The notes: a model not told the origin generated them from the sequence alone. A DNA stretch of 64,000 bases from Vibrio japonicus (GCF_024582835.1 NZ_CP102096.1:1178001-1242000), one strand, 5' to 3'. Numbered from the stretch's first letter, positions 36,125 through 45,013 are shown. Made by a program: numbers and translations.

Positions 36125-37222
36125 ATGAGTTTAATCAAGCAATCTATCAAACGTGTGCTGAAAGGCACTGCCGTTGCGGCGGCATTAGCGGTTATGGCTA
36201 CTTCAGCAACAGCCGCGGAAAAAGTATATCGCCTTAAATTAGCGGAAACCTGGGGACCAAACTTCCCAGTTTTTGGTGATGCGACGAAGAACATGGCAGC
36301 GATGGCTGAAAAAATGTCGAATGGTCGTTTACAAATCCGTATCGACTCTGCCAATAAGCACAAAGCGCCGTTAGGTGTATTCGATATGGTTAAGTCTGGC
36401 CAGTACGATATGGGCCACTCTGGTTCTTACTACTGGAAAGGTAAAGTGCCGAATACGCTCTATTTTACTTCTATGCCTTTTGGTATGACGCCTTCGGAGC
36501 AATACGCGTGGTTTTACCATGGTGGCGGTATGGAGCTGATGGATAAAGTGTATTCTCCACATAACTTACTGTCGTTCCCAGGTGGTAATACAGACGTACA
36601 GATGGGTGGCTGGTTCCAGAAAGAGATCAATACCGTTGAAGATTTTCAAGGTCTGAAAATGCGCATTCCGGGATTTGCCGGTGAAGTTCTTGCTGAGCTA
36701 GGTGCAAAACCAACCAATATTGCCCCTGGGGAGCTCTATACATCGCTTGAACGCCGTACAATCGATGCACTGGAGTGGGTTGGCCCATCTCTGGACCTAC
36801 GCATGGGTTTCCACAAAATCGCCCCTTACTACTACACAGGTTGGCATGAGCCAGGTTCAGAGCTTCAGTTCCTTGTAAACAAGCGTACATGGGAGCGTTT
36901 GCCTGAAGACTTGCGTGAGATCCTGCGCGTAGCAATGAAAACCGCAGCTTATGACATGTATACGCAAGCTACTCACGAAAGCGGCAAAAACTGGGTATCC
37001 ATCAAGACTGAGTACCCGAATGTTCAGGTGAAAGACTTCCCACCTGCAGTAATGCAAGCCATGCGTGAGGCAAATGCGAAGCTGCTTAAGAAGCACGCCG
37101 AGGAAGATGCGTTGGCTAAGGAAATCCAAAAGTCTCAAGCGGATTACCTGAAACAAGTTCGCTCATGGACAGACATCTCTCACCGCGCATATCTAAACAA
37201 CCAAGCGGCACAAGTAGAATAG
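36125..37222 (+). CDS. dctP: TRAP transporter substrate-binding protein DctP
   Basis: A 365-aa periplasmic solute-binding protein with a signal peptide (about 1-31). It is of the TakP branch, which binds alpha-keto acids or related organic acids: family segments TIDALEWVGPSLDLRMGF, KIAPYYYTGWHEPGS and LEFLVN-like LQFLVNKRTWERLP are present. I start at ATG 36125 with AAAGGA upstream. It leads a dctP-dctQ-dctM operon and is followed by its own two-component system. The substrate is unknown; keto acid is the best guess. Confidence 0.9.
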   Translation: MSLIKQSIKRVLKGTAVAAALAVMATSATAAEKVYRLKLAETWGPNFPVFGDATKNMAAMAEKMSNGRLQIRIDSANKHKAPLGVFDMVKSGQYDMGHSGSYYWKGKVPNTLYFTSMPFGMTPSEQYAWFYHGGGMELMDKVYSPHNLLSFPGGNTDVQMGGWFQKEINTVEDFQGLKMRIPGFAGEVLAELGAKPTNIAPGELYTSLERRTIDALEWVGPSLDLRMGFHKIAPYYYTGWHEPGSELQFLVNKRTWERLPEDLREILRVAMKTAAYDMYTQATHESGKNWVSIKTEYPNVQVKDFPPAVMQAMREANAKLLKKHAEEDALAKEIQKSQADYLKQVRSWTDISHRAYLNNQAAQVE

Positions 37223-37236
37223 TTTAATACAACAAA

Positions 37237-37309
37237 CCATTGGGTGACGCTGTCACTTAATGGAGGCCCAAGAAAATCATAATAATCGCGCTATCCACTT
37301 GGGTAGCGC
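37237..37309 (+). promoter_or_regulatory. Two hairpins between dctP and dctQ
   Basis: CCATT-GG-GTGAC-GCT-GTCAC-TT-AATGG (37237-37263) and GCGCTATCC-ACTT-GGGTAGCGC (37288-37309). Neither has a T-tract. They probably stabilise the dctP mRNA end, so that the binding protein is made in excess over the membrane parts. Confidence 0.55.
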
Positions 37310-37334
37310 AAATCACAATTCCAGGGAGTAGGGA

Positions 37335-37874
37335 ATGAGAAGTCTGATATACATTGAGCGGTTATTTAATCGCTTTGGCGACTTTCTAGGATGGCTATCA
37401 AGTGTGCTGTTTTTGTTGCTACTCGTGAACGTAGTCTACGATGTGGTCATGCGTTATGTCTTCAATGACGTTTCAATCGCGTTTCAAGAAATGGAGTGGC
37501 ATCTGTTTTCCGCTGTGTTCTTATTGGGTGTGCCATACGCGATAAAAGCGGGAGGTCATGTTCGTGTCGACCTATTCTACGAGCGCCTATCTCATAAGGC
37601 TCAAGCAGTCATTGATTTGCTTGGTACGATTGTTTTCCTATTCCCATTTTGTTTGCTGGTGGCGTGGTTTGGCATTGATTTCGCCAAAGAAAGCTACGCG
37701 CTGGGTGAAACATCGGGCGATCCAGGTGGTTTACCCTATAGATGGTTCATCAAAGCCATGATTCCTCTCTCTTTCTTCTTTATGGCAGTTAGCGGTGTTG
37801 GTCTGCTATTGCACTCATTAAATAAAATTATCCACCCGCATTTATTGCACACCAACAGCATCGATAAGCAGTAG
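37335..37874 (+). CDS. dctQ: TRAP transporter small permease DctQ
   Basis: A 179-aa inner-membrane protein with four membrane segments (about 17-37, 50-70, 93-113, 135-155), the size and pattern of DctQ. The family motif VVYDVVMRYVFN lies in the first quarter. It starts with ATG after GGGAGTAGGGA and lies 9 bp before dctM. Confidence 0.92.
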   Translation: MRSLIYIERLFNRFGDFLGWLSSVLFLLLLVNVVYDVVMRYVFNDVSIAFQEMEWHLFSAVFLLGVPYAIKAGGHVRVDLFYERLSHKAQAVIDLLGTIVFLFPFCLLVAWFGIDFAKESYALGETSGDPGGLPYRWFIKAMIPLSFFFMAVSGVGLLLHSLNKIIHPHLLHTNSIDKQ

Positions 37875-37883
37875 GAGAAGTCC

Positions 37884-39167
37884 ATGATCGGTATAGTAAT
37901 GTTTTTTGTGGCCTTGTTTGCGTTGCTGCTTGGCTTTCCTGTTGCGTTTACCTTTGGTGGTATCGCACTAATATTTGGTGTGTGGGCAGAGGGCATAGAA
38001 ATGTTTGCCTTTATGCCATACCGAATTCAATCCATTATGGAAAACACCGTGCTGATGGCGGTTCCACTCTTTGTTTTTATGGGGTTGGTACTGCAAAAAA
38101 CACGTCTTGCTGAGCAGTTGCTTGAATCAATGGGCAGGCTGTTTGGTGGTGTACGTGGTGGTATCGCCATTTCGACCGTTTTAGTTGGCGCGCTGCTTGC
38201 GGCATCAACGGGTGTTGTTGGAGCTTCTGTTGTGGCAATGGGCTTAATCTCACTGCCTGTTATGCTGAAGTACAATTATGATAAAGGGTTAGCGTGCGGC
38301 ACAATCTGTGCGTCTGGCACGCTTGGGCAAATCATTCCCCCTTCCATCGTTCTGATTCTTCTGGGGGATGTGCTTGGTGTGCCTGTGGGCGATCTTTTCC
38401 AAGCCGCTGTTTGGCCGGGTCTTGTCTTGGTTGGCGCTTACGTTATCTACATCCTTATTTACGCCAAATTAAACCCAGAAGCAGCACAACCGATACCAAG
38501 TGATGGCTCAGTGAGTCGTAAGCAAGAGGTTCTAACCGCACTCAAAGCGATTATTCCGCCTTTAGCTTTGATCGTTGTTGTGCTTGGTTCCATATTTGCG
38601 GGTATTGCAACGCCAACAGAATCTGCGGCATTGGGTGGTGCAGGCGCAATTGTGCTGGCCATTTTATACCGTCAGTTTAGTTGGAGTATGGTGTACGACG
38701 CGTCTAAAGAGACGGTAAAAGTCACAGCGATGGTATTCGCCATACTTTTAGGCGCGACCGCTTTCTCGATGGCGTTTACTTACACGGGTGGCGACTATCT
38801 GGTAGAAGAATGGATGCTTCAGTTACCTGGCGACAAATGGGGATTCCTAATCATTACCATGTTGGTGATTTTGATTTTAGGATTCTTCATCGACTTCGTA
38901 GAAATCTGTTTCATCATCGTCCCAATTTTGGCGCCAATTGCGGAGATACTAGGCATCAACATGACTTGGTTTGCGATTCTTATTGCGATGAACTTGCAAA
39001 CCTCGTTCCTGACACCGCCATTTGGCTTTAGCTTGTTCTATTTGAAAGGGGTTGCACCAGCATCCGTGTCGACGCGAGATATCTACCGAGGTGTGATGCC
39101 ATTTATCGCTATCCAAATCGTTGTGCTCACTAGCTTATTGGTTTTCCCTGAATTTTATGGAATGTGA
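37884..39167 (+). CDS. dctM: TRAP transporter large permease DctM
   Basis: A 427-aa inner-membrane transporter with about 12 membrane segments that drives solute uptake with a sodium gradient. Family marks include LLGFPVAFTFGG near the start, SGTLGQIIPPSIVLILLGD and TPPFGFSLFYLKGVAP near the end. It forms a complex with DctQ and accepts substrate from DctP. Confidence 0.94.
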   Translation: MIGIVMFFVALFALLLGFPVAFTFGGIALIFGVWAEGIEMFAFMPYRIQSIMENTVLMAVPLFVFMGLVLQKTRLAEQLLESMGRLFGGVRGGIAISTVLVGALLAASTGVVGASVVAMGLISLPVMLKYNYDKGLACGTICASGTLGQIIPPSIVLILLGDVLGVPVGDLFQAAVWPGLVLVGAYVIYILIYAKLNPEAAQPIPSDGSVSRKQEVLTALKAIIPPLALIVVVLGSIFAGIATPTESAALGGAGAIVLAILYRQFSWSMVYDASKETVKVTAMVFAILLGATAFSMAFTYTGGDYLVEEWMLQLPGDKWGFLIITMLVILILGFFIDFVEICFIIVPILAPIAEILGINMTWFAILIAMNLQTSFLTPPFGFSLFYLKGVAPASVSTRDIYRGVMPFIAIQIVVLTSLLVFPEFYGM

Positions 39168-39206
39168 CGCCTTAGTTACATAATATTAACCACTGTTGAT
39201 ATAGTG

Positions 39207-39238
39207 AAGCTGCTTATCGTAGGGTAAGCAGCTTTTGT
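39207..39238 (+). terminator. Terminator after dctM
   Basis: A 10-bp perfect stem (AAGCTGCTTA / TAAGCAGCTT) with an 8-nt loop, followed by TTGTTG. It separates the transporter genes from the sensor kinase gene and may be partial. Confidence 0.75.
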
Positions 39239-39256
39239 TGTATTAAAGGGAAGAGA

Positions 39257-40612
39257 ATGCATCTACAGGCGAAGCTAATATTGCTCAGTTTATTGCCGTT
39301 GTTGTTAGTGACAGCCATGACCAGCTGGATATCCATATATCAAGCGCAAACGTTGGGTGAAAATGAGGTAGAGCTTTTCAAGGAAGGCTTAATCAATTCT
39401 AAAGAGACCGCCTTAAAAGATCGCGTGGATTTAGTCATTGATGCCATTTCGCACATTTACAACGATCCCTCTCTTCCAGAAGACGTTGCCAAGCAAAGCG
39501 TAAAAGAGATTGTCGACAAACTGCGTTATGGCAAAGACGGTTACTTTTTTGTCTATGACGGAGATGGCACAAACTTAGTTCACCCAATTCTCCCTCATCT
39601 TGTTGGGAAGAATTTAATCGCACTTCAGGATGAGAGTGGCGATTACCTCATTGAAACGCTTTTGCATCAGGCCAAAAGTGGAGGTGGCTTTCATCAGTAT
39701 TTGTGGCAAAAACCGTCGACAGGTGAAAACGTTCCTAAACTCAGCTATGCCGCTTGGCTGGATGAATGGCAGTGGATGATCGGTACGGGACTTTATGTTG
39801 AAGACATATCGTATGAAGTTAGCCGACTCCAACAGGAAATTAATACCAATATCGAAACCACATTTTTTACCGTTGTGATTATCGTTATCGTGACGGTAGC
39901 GGTGATCTTGGTGATCACCTTAGCGGTCAACTTACATGAACATCGGCTCGCGGATAAAAGCTTGAAAGAACTGGCACATAAAACCGTGATGTTTCAAGAA
40001 GATGAGAAAAAACACTTAGCCAGAGAATTACATGATGGTATTAATCAACTGCTTGTGTCGAGCAAGTGTCACCTTGACCTATTGAGCAGCAAAATTGATA
40101 ACCCTCAGCTACGTCAGCATTTGCTCAAGTCGCAGCAATCTTTAACGACAGCAATTAATGAAGTACGCAATATTTCACATCAATTACGCCCAAGCGCGCT
40201 TGATGATATTGGTTTGCAAGCCGCAATAAACAGTTTATTACAAGATTACAAAGCACATTCGGGGGCGGACATCGAAGCGTCGCTGTCGACTCAAGCGGGG
40301 AAGCTGAAGTCGGAAGTGGCGACAACGTTGTATCGTATCGCGCAAGAATCGCTCACAAACATAGAAAAACACGCCAATGCGAGCAAAGTCAGCGTGATAC
40401 TGCAGCAGATGGGGAATATGCTTCAGCTGATTATCCGTGATGATGGCGTCGGGTTTGACGTTAACCATGCGATACGAAGTGACGGTATTGGACTTCGTAA
40501 CATGCGTGAGCGCGTGGAATTTATTGGCGGAGATTTCGAAATAGAAAGTGAACCGGGTTTTGGCACCGAAATTACGGTTCTTTTACAGTTGGATGGATTA
40601 GTGAATGGATAA
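39257..40612 (+). CDS. Cache-domain sensor histidine kinase (NarX type)
   Basis: A 451-aa membrane histidine kinase. One membrane segment (about 7-27), a periplasmic single Cache domain (RYGKDGYFFVYDGDGTNLVHP to WQWMIGTGLYVEDI), a second segment (about 198-220), then a HisKA_3 domain with phosphate-accepting His in ARELHDGINQ and a HATPase domain ending in DGIGLRNMRERVEFIGG. Cache domains bind small organic acids, so it may sense the same ligand as DctP. The stop overlaps the regulator start by 8 bp. Confidence 0.92.
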   Translation: MHLQAKLILLSLLPLLLVTAMTSWISIYQAQTLGENEVELFKEGLINSKETALKDRVDLVIDAISHIYNDPSLPEDVAKQSVKEIVDKLRYGKDGYFFVYDGDGTNLVHPILPHLVGKNLIALQDESGDYLIETLLHQAKSGGGFHQYLWQKPSTGENVPKLSYAAWLDEWQWMIGTGLYVEDISYEVSRLQQEINTNIETTFFTVVIIVIVTVAVILVITLAVNLHEHRLADKSLKELAHKTVMFQEDEKKHLARELHDGINQLLVSSKCHLDLLSSKIDNPQLRQHLLKSQQSLTTAINEVRNISHQLRPSALDDIGLQAAINSLLQDYKAHSGADIEASLSTQAGKLKSEVATTLYRIAQESLTNIEKHANASKVSVILQQMGNMLQLIIRDDGVGFDVNHAIRSDGIGLRNMRERVEFIGGDFEIESEPGFGTEITVLLQLDGLVNG

Positions 40613-41243
40613 CACAATCAAAGTAGTCATCGTCGACGATCATCAAGTCGTTTTGGATGGATTTATCGCGCGTCTGCAGATAGAGCCAGAAATAGAAGTT
40701 ATTGGTACAGCAAGCAATGGCTTGGATGCCGTAAACACGGTGCGAGAATTACAACCCGATGTGGTTTTGATGGATGTAAGTATGCCAGTGATGAATGGCA
40801 TTGAAGCGACCAGTTTAATACGTGAAGAGAACCCAAGCGCAAAAGTGTTGATGCTCACCATGCATGACAATCGAGAGTACATCATGAAAGTGATGCAGGT
40901 TGGCGCAGTGGGTTACATGCTGAAAGAAATCAGTGCAGAGAAAATGGTTCAAGCCATTAAAACCGTGAATCAAGGCTCGACGTATTTTTGCGAATCGGTC
41001 ACGCAGACTCTATTTTCTCAGGAAGTGTTTCCTGTGGCAGAAAAACCGAACCCTTTGAGTCGCCGAGAAGAGGCGGTGCTCAAGTTAGTCGCGCAAGGTC
41101 ACAGCAGTAAAAAAGTCGCTTCTTTGCTCGATATCAGTTATCGGACTGTTGAGACGCACCGCCAGAACATTAAACACAAACTCGATCTTCACAGTACAGC
41201 TGAATTAGCGAAATATGCCGTGGAAAGAGGCTTAGTGAGTTAG
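40605..41243 (+). CDS. NarL-family response regulator
   Basis: A 212-aa regulator. The receiver domain has the acidic pair in IVDDHQVVLDG and phosphate-accepting Asp in VVLMDVSMPVMNG (about residue 56). The C-terminal LuxR-type HTH is LSRREEAVLKLVAQGHSSKK and so on. It overlaps the kinase gene and so pairs with it. The TRAP operon is its most likely target. Confidence 0.94.
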   Translation: MDNTIKVVIVDDHQVVLDGFIARLQIEPEIEVIGTASNGLDAVNTVRELQPDVVLMDVSMPVMNGIEATSLIREENPSAKVLMLTMHDNREYIMKVMQVGAVGYMLKEISAEKMVQAIKTVNQGSTYFCESVTQTLFSQEVFPVAEKPNPLSRREEAVLKLVAQGHSSKKVASLLDISYRTVETHRQNIKHKLDLHSTAELAKYAVERGLVS

Positions 41244-41299
41244 GCGAGAATGAGAATTAGTGTTATTATCTTCGTGTTTAAACCTATGCAACAAAGCTA

Positions 41300-41638
41300 A
41301 TGACATATCCAATCAATCAACACGAAAAATATCATGCTCACGTCTATTTCAATCAAGACAGCAGCGACTTCGCATCTTCGATAAGAAATCGTATTAGCAC
41401 AGAGCTCAACATGCCAGTTGGTAATTTCCACCAGAAGCTTGTTGGCCCTCATCTTATGTGGAGCTTTGCGGTCGAATTTAGCCGCAGCGAATTTGATCAA
41501 TTAATCCCTTGGTTAGATAGCGCAAGAGGGGATCTCACTGTACTGGTTCATGCTGTCACCGATGATGATTACAAAGATCATACAGACTACGCCTATTGGC
41601 TGGGCTCAGAAGTCGAACTCAACCTGACACGTTTATAG
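41300..41638 (+). CDS. DOPA 4,5-dioxygenase-family protein
   Basis: A 112-aa small protein of the DOPA 4,5-dioxygenase-like family. The family His residues are in KYHAHVYF, VGPHLMWSF and the HTDYAYWLG end. In bacteria its substrate is unknown, and many of these genes are of uncertain function. It has a weak ribosome site and sits 57 bp after the regulator gene. Confidence 0.82.
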   Translation: MTYPINQHEKYHAHVYFNQDSSDFASSIRNRISTELNMPVGNFHQKLVGPHLMWSFAVEFSRSEFDQLIPWLDSARGDLTVLVHAVTDDDYKDHTDYAYWLGSEVELNLTRL

Positions 41639-41686
41639 ATGACATAAGTAATTATTGTCGTCAGGGCAAAAAAGCTGATTTGAAGC

Positions 41687-41723
41687 AAATAAGAACAGTT
41701 CTGTATAAGGCTGTTCTTATTTT
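41687..41723 (+). terminator. Terminator after dioxygenase gene
   Basis: A 12-bp stem (AAATAAGAACAG / CTGTTCTTATTT) with a 12-nt loop and a TTTT tail. Confidence 0.8.
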
Positions 41724-41747
41724 CAAATAATTAGAATTCTTTTACGA

Positions 41748-42350
41748 ATGAACCAGCTTATTGATGCTCTGTTTGGCGACGGCTATTACGTTTGGGATGA
41801 CTTTCTAGACGCGAAAGAAGTCGCCAGTTTAAGGGAATGCATTCCAGACGAATGGAAACAAGCACGTATTGGTCGAAATGAAGAAGCGGTGCGAAAAACG
41901 AGTATTCGTAGTGACAAGATTCAGTGGCTAACTACTGATATGACCCCGTCTGTCAGTGGTTTTCTAAATAAAATGGAAACGCTCCGCTTAGAAGCCAATC
42001 GACATTTCTTTCTTGGTTTATTCGAGTTTGAAGCTCATTTCGCTAAATATGACATCGGCGACTTTTACCAAAAACATTTAGACAGCTTCCAGAACAACCG
42101 AAACCGAAGATTGACCATTGTGTTCTACTTGAACGAAGAATGGTGTGAGTCAGATGGTGGCGAGTTAGTGGTTTATGATCTTAACGACAATCAACTTGTC
42201 AAAGTCGCGCCAAAAGCAGGGCGGTTGGTTGTATTCTTTTCAGAGCAATTTCCACATGAAGTTCTTCCTACCAATACAGAACGCTATAGTATTGCGGGCT
42301 GGTTTAGAGTGAATGGTGTGACAAATAATCAGCTCAATATTGCCACCTAG
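41748..42350 (+). CDS. 2OG-Fe(II) oxygenase
   Basis: A 200-aa member of the 2-oxoglutarate/iron(II)-dependent oxygenases. The metal triad is visible as HLD in QKHLDSFQ (about residue 106) and a distal His in FPHEVLPT. The 2OG-binding Arg is in ERYSIAGWFR. These enzymes hydroxylate proteins or small molecules; the substrate here is not known. The prolyl hydroxylase-like layout is the closest match. Confidence 0.85.
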   Translation: MNQLIDALFGDGYYVWDDFLDAKEVASLRECIPDEWKQARIGRNEEAVRKTSIRSDKIQWLTTDMTPSVSGFLNKMETLRLEANRHFFLGLFEFEAHFAKYDIGDFYQKHLDSFQNNRNRRLTIVFYLNEEWCESDGGELVVYDLNDNQLVKVAPKAGRLVVFFSEQFPHEVLPTNTERYSIAGWFRVNGVTNNQLNIAT

Positions 42351-42373
42351 CCTGTATAAATAGACAGTTTTTA

Positions 42374-42401
42374 TTGACGATTATGCCTCTTTGTCTATAC
42401 T
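42374..42401 (+). promoter_or_regulatory. Sigma-70 promoter for the 74-aa gene
   Basis: TTGACG and TATACT with a 16-bp spacer, about 30 bp before the ATG. Confidence 0.65.
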
Positions 42402-42431
42402 GGTTTTATAAACAGGTAGAGGAGGTGGCAT

Positions 42432-42656
42432 ATGTTGTGGGAAACCATTGAACGCGTTAACCGCCTGCGTCAAAAGGCGTTGCAAGATCCAGAGTTTATT
42501 CAATCAGCCAAAGCGCATGAGAGAGCCATTCAACATCAAGCGGATTGCTGCTGTGTTGAGAAACGTAAACGTAGTCATAAGGCCAAAGCGAAAACATTGG
42601 CCGATGTCTATAAGCAAGTCGAGTTCTCTGATCAGTATGACGATCGTCATCATTAA
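42432..42656 (+). CDS. Small basic protein with CCC motif, 74 aa
   Basis: I do not recognise it. The N-terminal half is helical (ETIERVNRLRQKALQDPEFI), a Cys triplet (ADCCCVEKRKR) is at about residue 39, and the end is a basic and His-rich tail (DDRHH). A very strong GAGGAGGTG ribosome site and clear promoter and terminator make it real. The three cysteines could bind a metal. Confidence 0.7.
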   Translation: MLWETIERVNRLRQKALQDPEFIQSAKAHERAIQHQADCCCVEKRKRSHKAKAKTLADVYKQVEFSDQYDDRHH

Positions 42657-42702
42657 GAGGCGATGAGATTCTGTTGTAAATTCACCTGACTCATTTTATC
42701 TG

Positions 42703-42727
42703 GGCAGCCTATTAGGCTGCCTTTTTT
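42703..42727 (+). terminator. Terminator of the 74-aa gene
   Basis: An 8-bp perfect stem (GGCAGCCT / AGGCTGCC) with a 3-nt loop and six T residues. Confidence 0.95.
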
Positions 42728-42836
42728 GATCATCCGTTTAGATAAAGAGTTGTTCTAATAATGTGGATAATAAGTTTATTTTTGGTTTAATATTCCAAAA
42801 AAACATTTTCATTTAGTTTTTACTGGAAGTTTTGTT

Positions 42837-42865
42837 TTCAATAAGTAGACGTAAATTACTATAAT
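42837..42865 (+). promoter_or_regulatory. Promoter of the antiporter gene
   Basis: A perfect TATAAT at 42860-42865, with TTCAAT 17 bp upstream as weak -35. Transcription would start at about 42872, right at the first base of the structured leader. Confidence 0.6.
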
Positions 42866-42872
42866 GTCACTT

Positions 42873-42977
42873 AGAGGTTTGATCGGTGACAATGAAAGTG
42901 GGTTTTTCCCCCTTATCTCCGAGATACAGCTCACAGTCGCTCTGCCTGTCACGCTAGATTCAGCGTAAAATGCCTCT
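42873..42977 (+). ncRNA. Structured 5' leader of antiporter gene, candidate cis-regulatory RNA
   Basis: About 105 nt. AGAGG (42873-42877) pairs with CCTCT (42973-42977), and GTGACA (42886-42891) with TGTCAC (42947-42952). Inside lie a G/C hairpin (AAGTGGG / CCCCCTT around 42896-42914), TATCT-CCG-AGATA (42914-42926) and ACGCT-AGATTC-AGCGT (42951-42966). AGGTTT at the 5' end can also pair with AAACCT at about 42990, which would open the outer stem. It does not match riboswitch classes I know (lysine, glycine, TPP, GEMM). Confidence 0.5.
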
Positions 42978-43015
42978 CCTGAAAAATAGAAACCTATTAC
43001 ACCCGGATAATTATA

Positions 43016-44428
43016 ATGGATAACAAATTAGGTCTTAGTTCGCTCACTGCCATCGTCATTGGTTCAATGATAGGGGCTGGAGTGTTTAGTTTGCCACAAA
43101 ACATGGCTTCTGTGGCGAGCCCTGCCGCCGTAATGATTGGCTGGATAATTACCGGCGTCGGCATGATTTTTCTCGCCCTTTCGTTTCAAAAATTGGCGTC
43201 CAAAAGGCCTGAAATAGACAGTGGTGTATTCGGTTATGCAAAAGCTGGCTTTGGTGATTTTGTCGGGTTCTGTTCTGCTTGGGGTTACTGGCTGAGTGCG
43301 ATGCTTGCCAACGTTTCATACCTTGTCATTGTATTCAGCACGTTGGGGATGCTCTTCGACACTCCAGATTCCATCATATTTGGTCAGGGTAACACCTGGG
43401 TTTCCATTGCTGGTGCCTCTTGCTTACTTTGGATGGTTCACGCATTAGTGTTGCGAGGCGTCCAGACCGCAGCGCTCATCAATATGGTGACCACATTCGC
43501 AAAGCTGATTCCTTTATTAATATTTGTTTTTTGCGCGTTAGTCGCGTTTAGCTGGGATACCTTTTATCTCGACTTTACCGGTGTTCATTTTGGTCAAGAA
43601 CACGACCTACTTTCTCAGGTAAAAAGCACCATGCTTGTTACGGTATGGGTGTTTATCGGGATAGAAGGGGCGGTTGTCGTTTCAAGCCGCGCTCGCAACC
43701 GTAAGGATATTGGCAGAGCCACCATACTTGGTCTTTTGACGGCATTGGCTATTTATGTATGTGTCACGCTGCTTTCGATGGGTGTCATTAAGCCCACAGA
43801 GCTTGCAGAGTACCAAAACCCTTCTATGGCGAAAGTGTTGACGCATATTCTTGGTCCATGGGGTCAATACATCATCAGTGTCGGTCTTTTAATCTCTGTG
43901 TGCGGTGCGTTTCTAAGTTGGACGGTACTTGCTTCTGAAGCGCCATACTTGTGTGCTAAAGAGAAGATGTTCCCTAAGGCTTATGCCAAATTGAATCAAG
44001 CAGGAAGCCCTGTAAAACCGCTGTTGTTGACGAATATCTGGATTCAGATTTCTCTGATTGTTGTGATGTTCGCGGGCAGTACGTACGATACCCTGCTGAT
44101 TATCGCCTCTGAAATGATTTTGGTCCCTTATTTTCTGGTAGGTGCGTTTGTGTTAAAGCTCGCAATAGCAGAAAAGAACAAAGGCAGTTTGCTGCTTATC
44201 GGGGTAGGGGCGACTATTTACGGTATTTGGCTCCTCTATGCTTCAGGGCTTAATTATTTACTGCTTTCAGCCGTACTGTATGTTCCAGGGCTATATTTTT
44301 ATGTTTTAGCCAAGAGAGAGCAGGGGACTATGCCATTTATTGGGAAAGAAAAGTTAGGTGCGTGCGCGCTAAGTAGTGTGGCTCTTCTCGCGGTAGGAAT
44401 GATGTGGAATGGCATGCTAGGTATATAG
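43016..44428 (+). CDS. Basic amino acid/polyamine antiporter (APC family)
   Basis: A 470-aa inner-membrane protein of the APA branch of the APC superfamily, with about 12 membrane segments. N-terminal VIGSMIGAGVFSLPQNMA is the family signature, and FIGIEGAVVVSSRARNRKD lies in the sixth segment. Relatives are ArcD-type arginine/ornithine, lysine/cadaverine and YdgI antiporters; the substrate cannot be chosen here. It is monocistronic and preceded by a long structured leader, with ribosome site GGAT. Confidence 0.88.
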   Translation: MDNKLGLSSLTAIVIGSMIGAGVFSLPQNMASVASPAAVMIGWIITGVGMIFLALSFQKLASKRPEIDSGVFGYAKAGFGDFVGFCSAWGYWLSAMLANVSYLVIVFSTLGMLFDTPDSIIFGQGNTWVSIAGASCLLWMVHALVLRGVQTAALINMVTTFAKLIPLLIFVFCALVAFSWDTFYLDFTGVHFGQEHDLLSQVKSTMLVTVWVFIGIEGAVVVSSRARNRKDIGRATILGLLTALAIYVCVTLLSMGVIKPTELAEYQNPSMAKVLTHILGPWGQYIISVGLLISVCGAFLSWTVLASEAPYLCAKEKMFPKAYAKLNQAGSPVKPLLLTNIWIQISLIVVMFAGSTYDTLLIIASEMILVPYFLVGAFVLKLAIAEKNKGSLLLIGVGATIYGIWLLYASGLNYLLLSAVLYVPGLYFYVLAKREQGTMPFIGKEKLGACALSSVALLAVGMMWNGMLGI

Positions 44429-44615
44429 ATTTTACTGCTCGCGGATGCGTTATTGATTAAGTTTTGCGCGTTAAGTTGCTCGAACCCTCAGTTAGCTTAG
44501 AAAAATATTAAGTAATTTGATATAAAGTCGATAAATATGAGTTAGCACCTTGCGTATTAATCAAATGATGTCGCTTAAAGGACAATTTCGCTAACGTGAG
44601 ATGGCTAAGGAAATA

Positions 44616-44984
44616 ATGAATATAGGGACTTCAAGCATGAGCGCAGTAGATAAACGACAATTCTACCGCCTTAAATATCCACCACGTGCTAGGCCAAGCG
44701 TTTGTTTCGAAAAGGAAAGATACCGCGTTAGTGAGGTGTCTGAAGGTGGCATTCGTGTCATCATGAAAGATGCGTCACACCTGAAGATAGGTGATGAGAT
44801 GGTAGGTGTACTATCTCTCCATAATAACCGTGATGTAAATATTGTAGGCTCCGTTTTGAGATTCGATGGGGCTGAAGTTATTATAAAGCTTGATAAAGGG
44901 CCGTCATTCAAACATATGGTCGATGAGCAGCGTCACATACGCAGTAAGTACCCCGCATTTTATGATCGCCTTCGCATGGCGTAG
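44616..44984 (+). CDS. PilZ-domain protein (c-di-GMP receptor)
   Basis: A single-domain PilZ protein of about 122 aa. The c-di-GMP motif is present as RQFYRLKYPP (RxxxR) and SEVSEGGIRV (the D/NxSxxG element in slightly changed form). I give ATG 44616, with AAGGA in front; a second ATG at 44637 is also possible. It probably reads c-di-GMP to control motility or matrix. It has a terminator at 45014. Confidence 0.82.
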   Translation: MNIGTSSMSAVDKRQFYRLKYPPRARPSVCFEKERYRVSEVSEGGIRVIMKDASHLKIGDEMVGVLSLHNNRDVNIVGSVLRFDGAEVIIKLDKGPSFKHMVDEQRHIRSKYPAFYDRLRMA

Positions 44985-45013
44985 TATCAATGTTTTGAAT
45001 TGTACGCCTAAAG

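Noticed and set aside
42873..42977. Lysine or c-di-GMP riboswitch before the antiporter gene
   Set aside because: The conserved core bases of those classes are absent; kept only as an unnamed structured leader.
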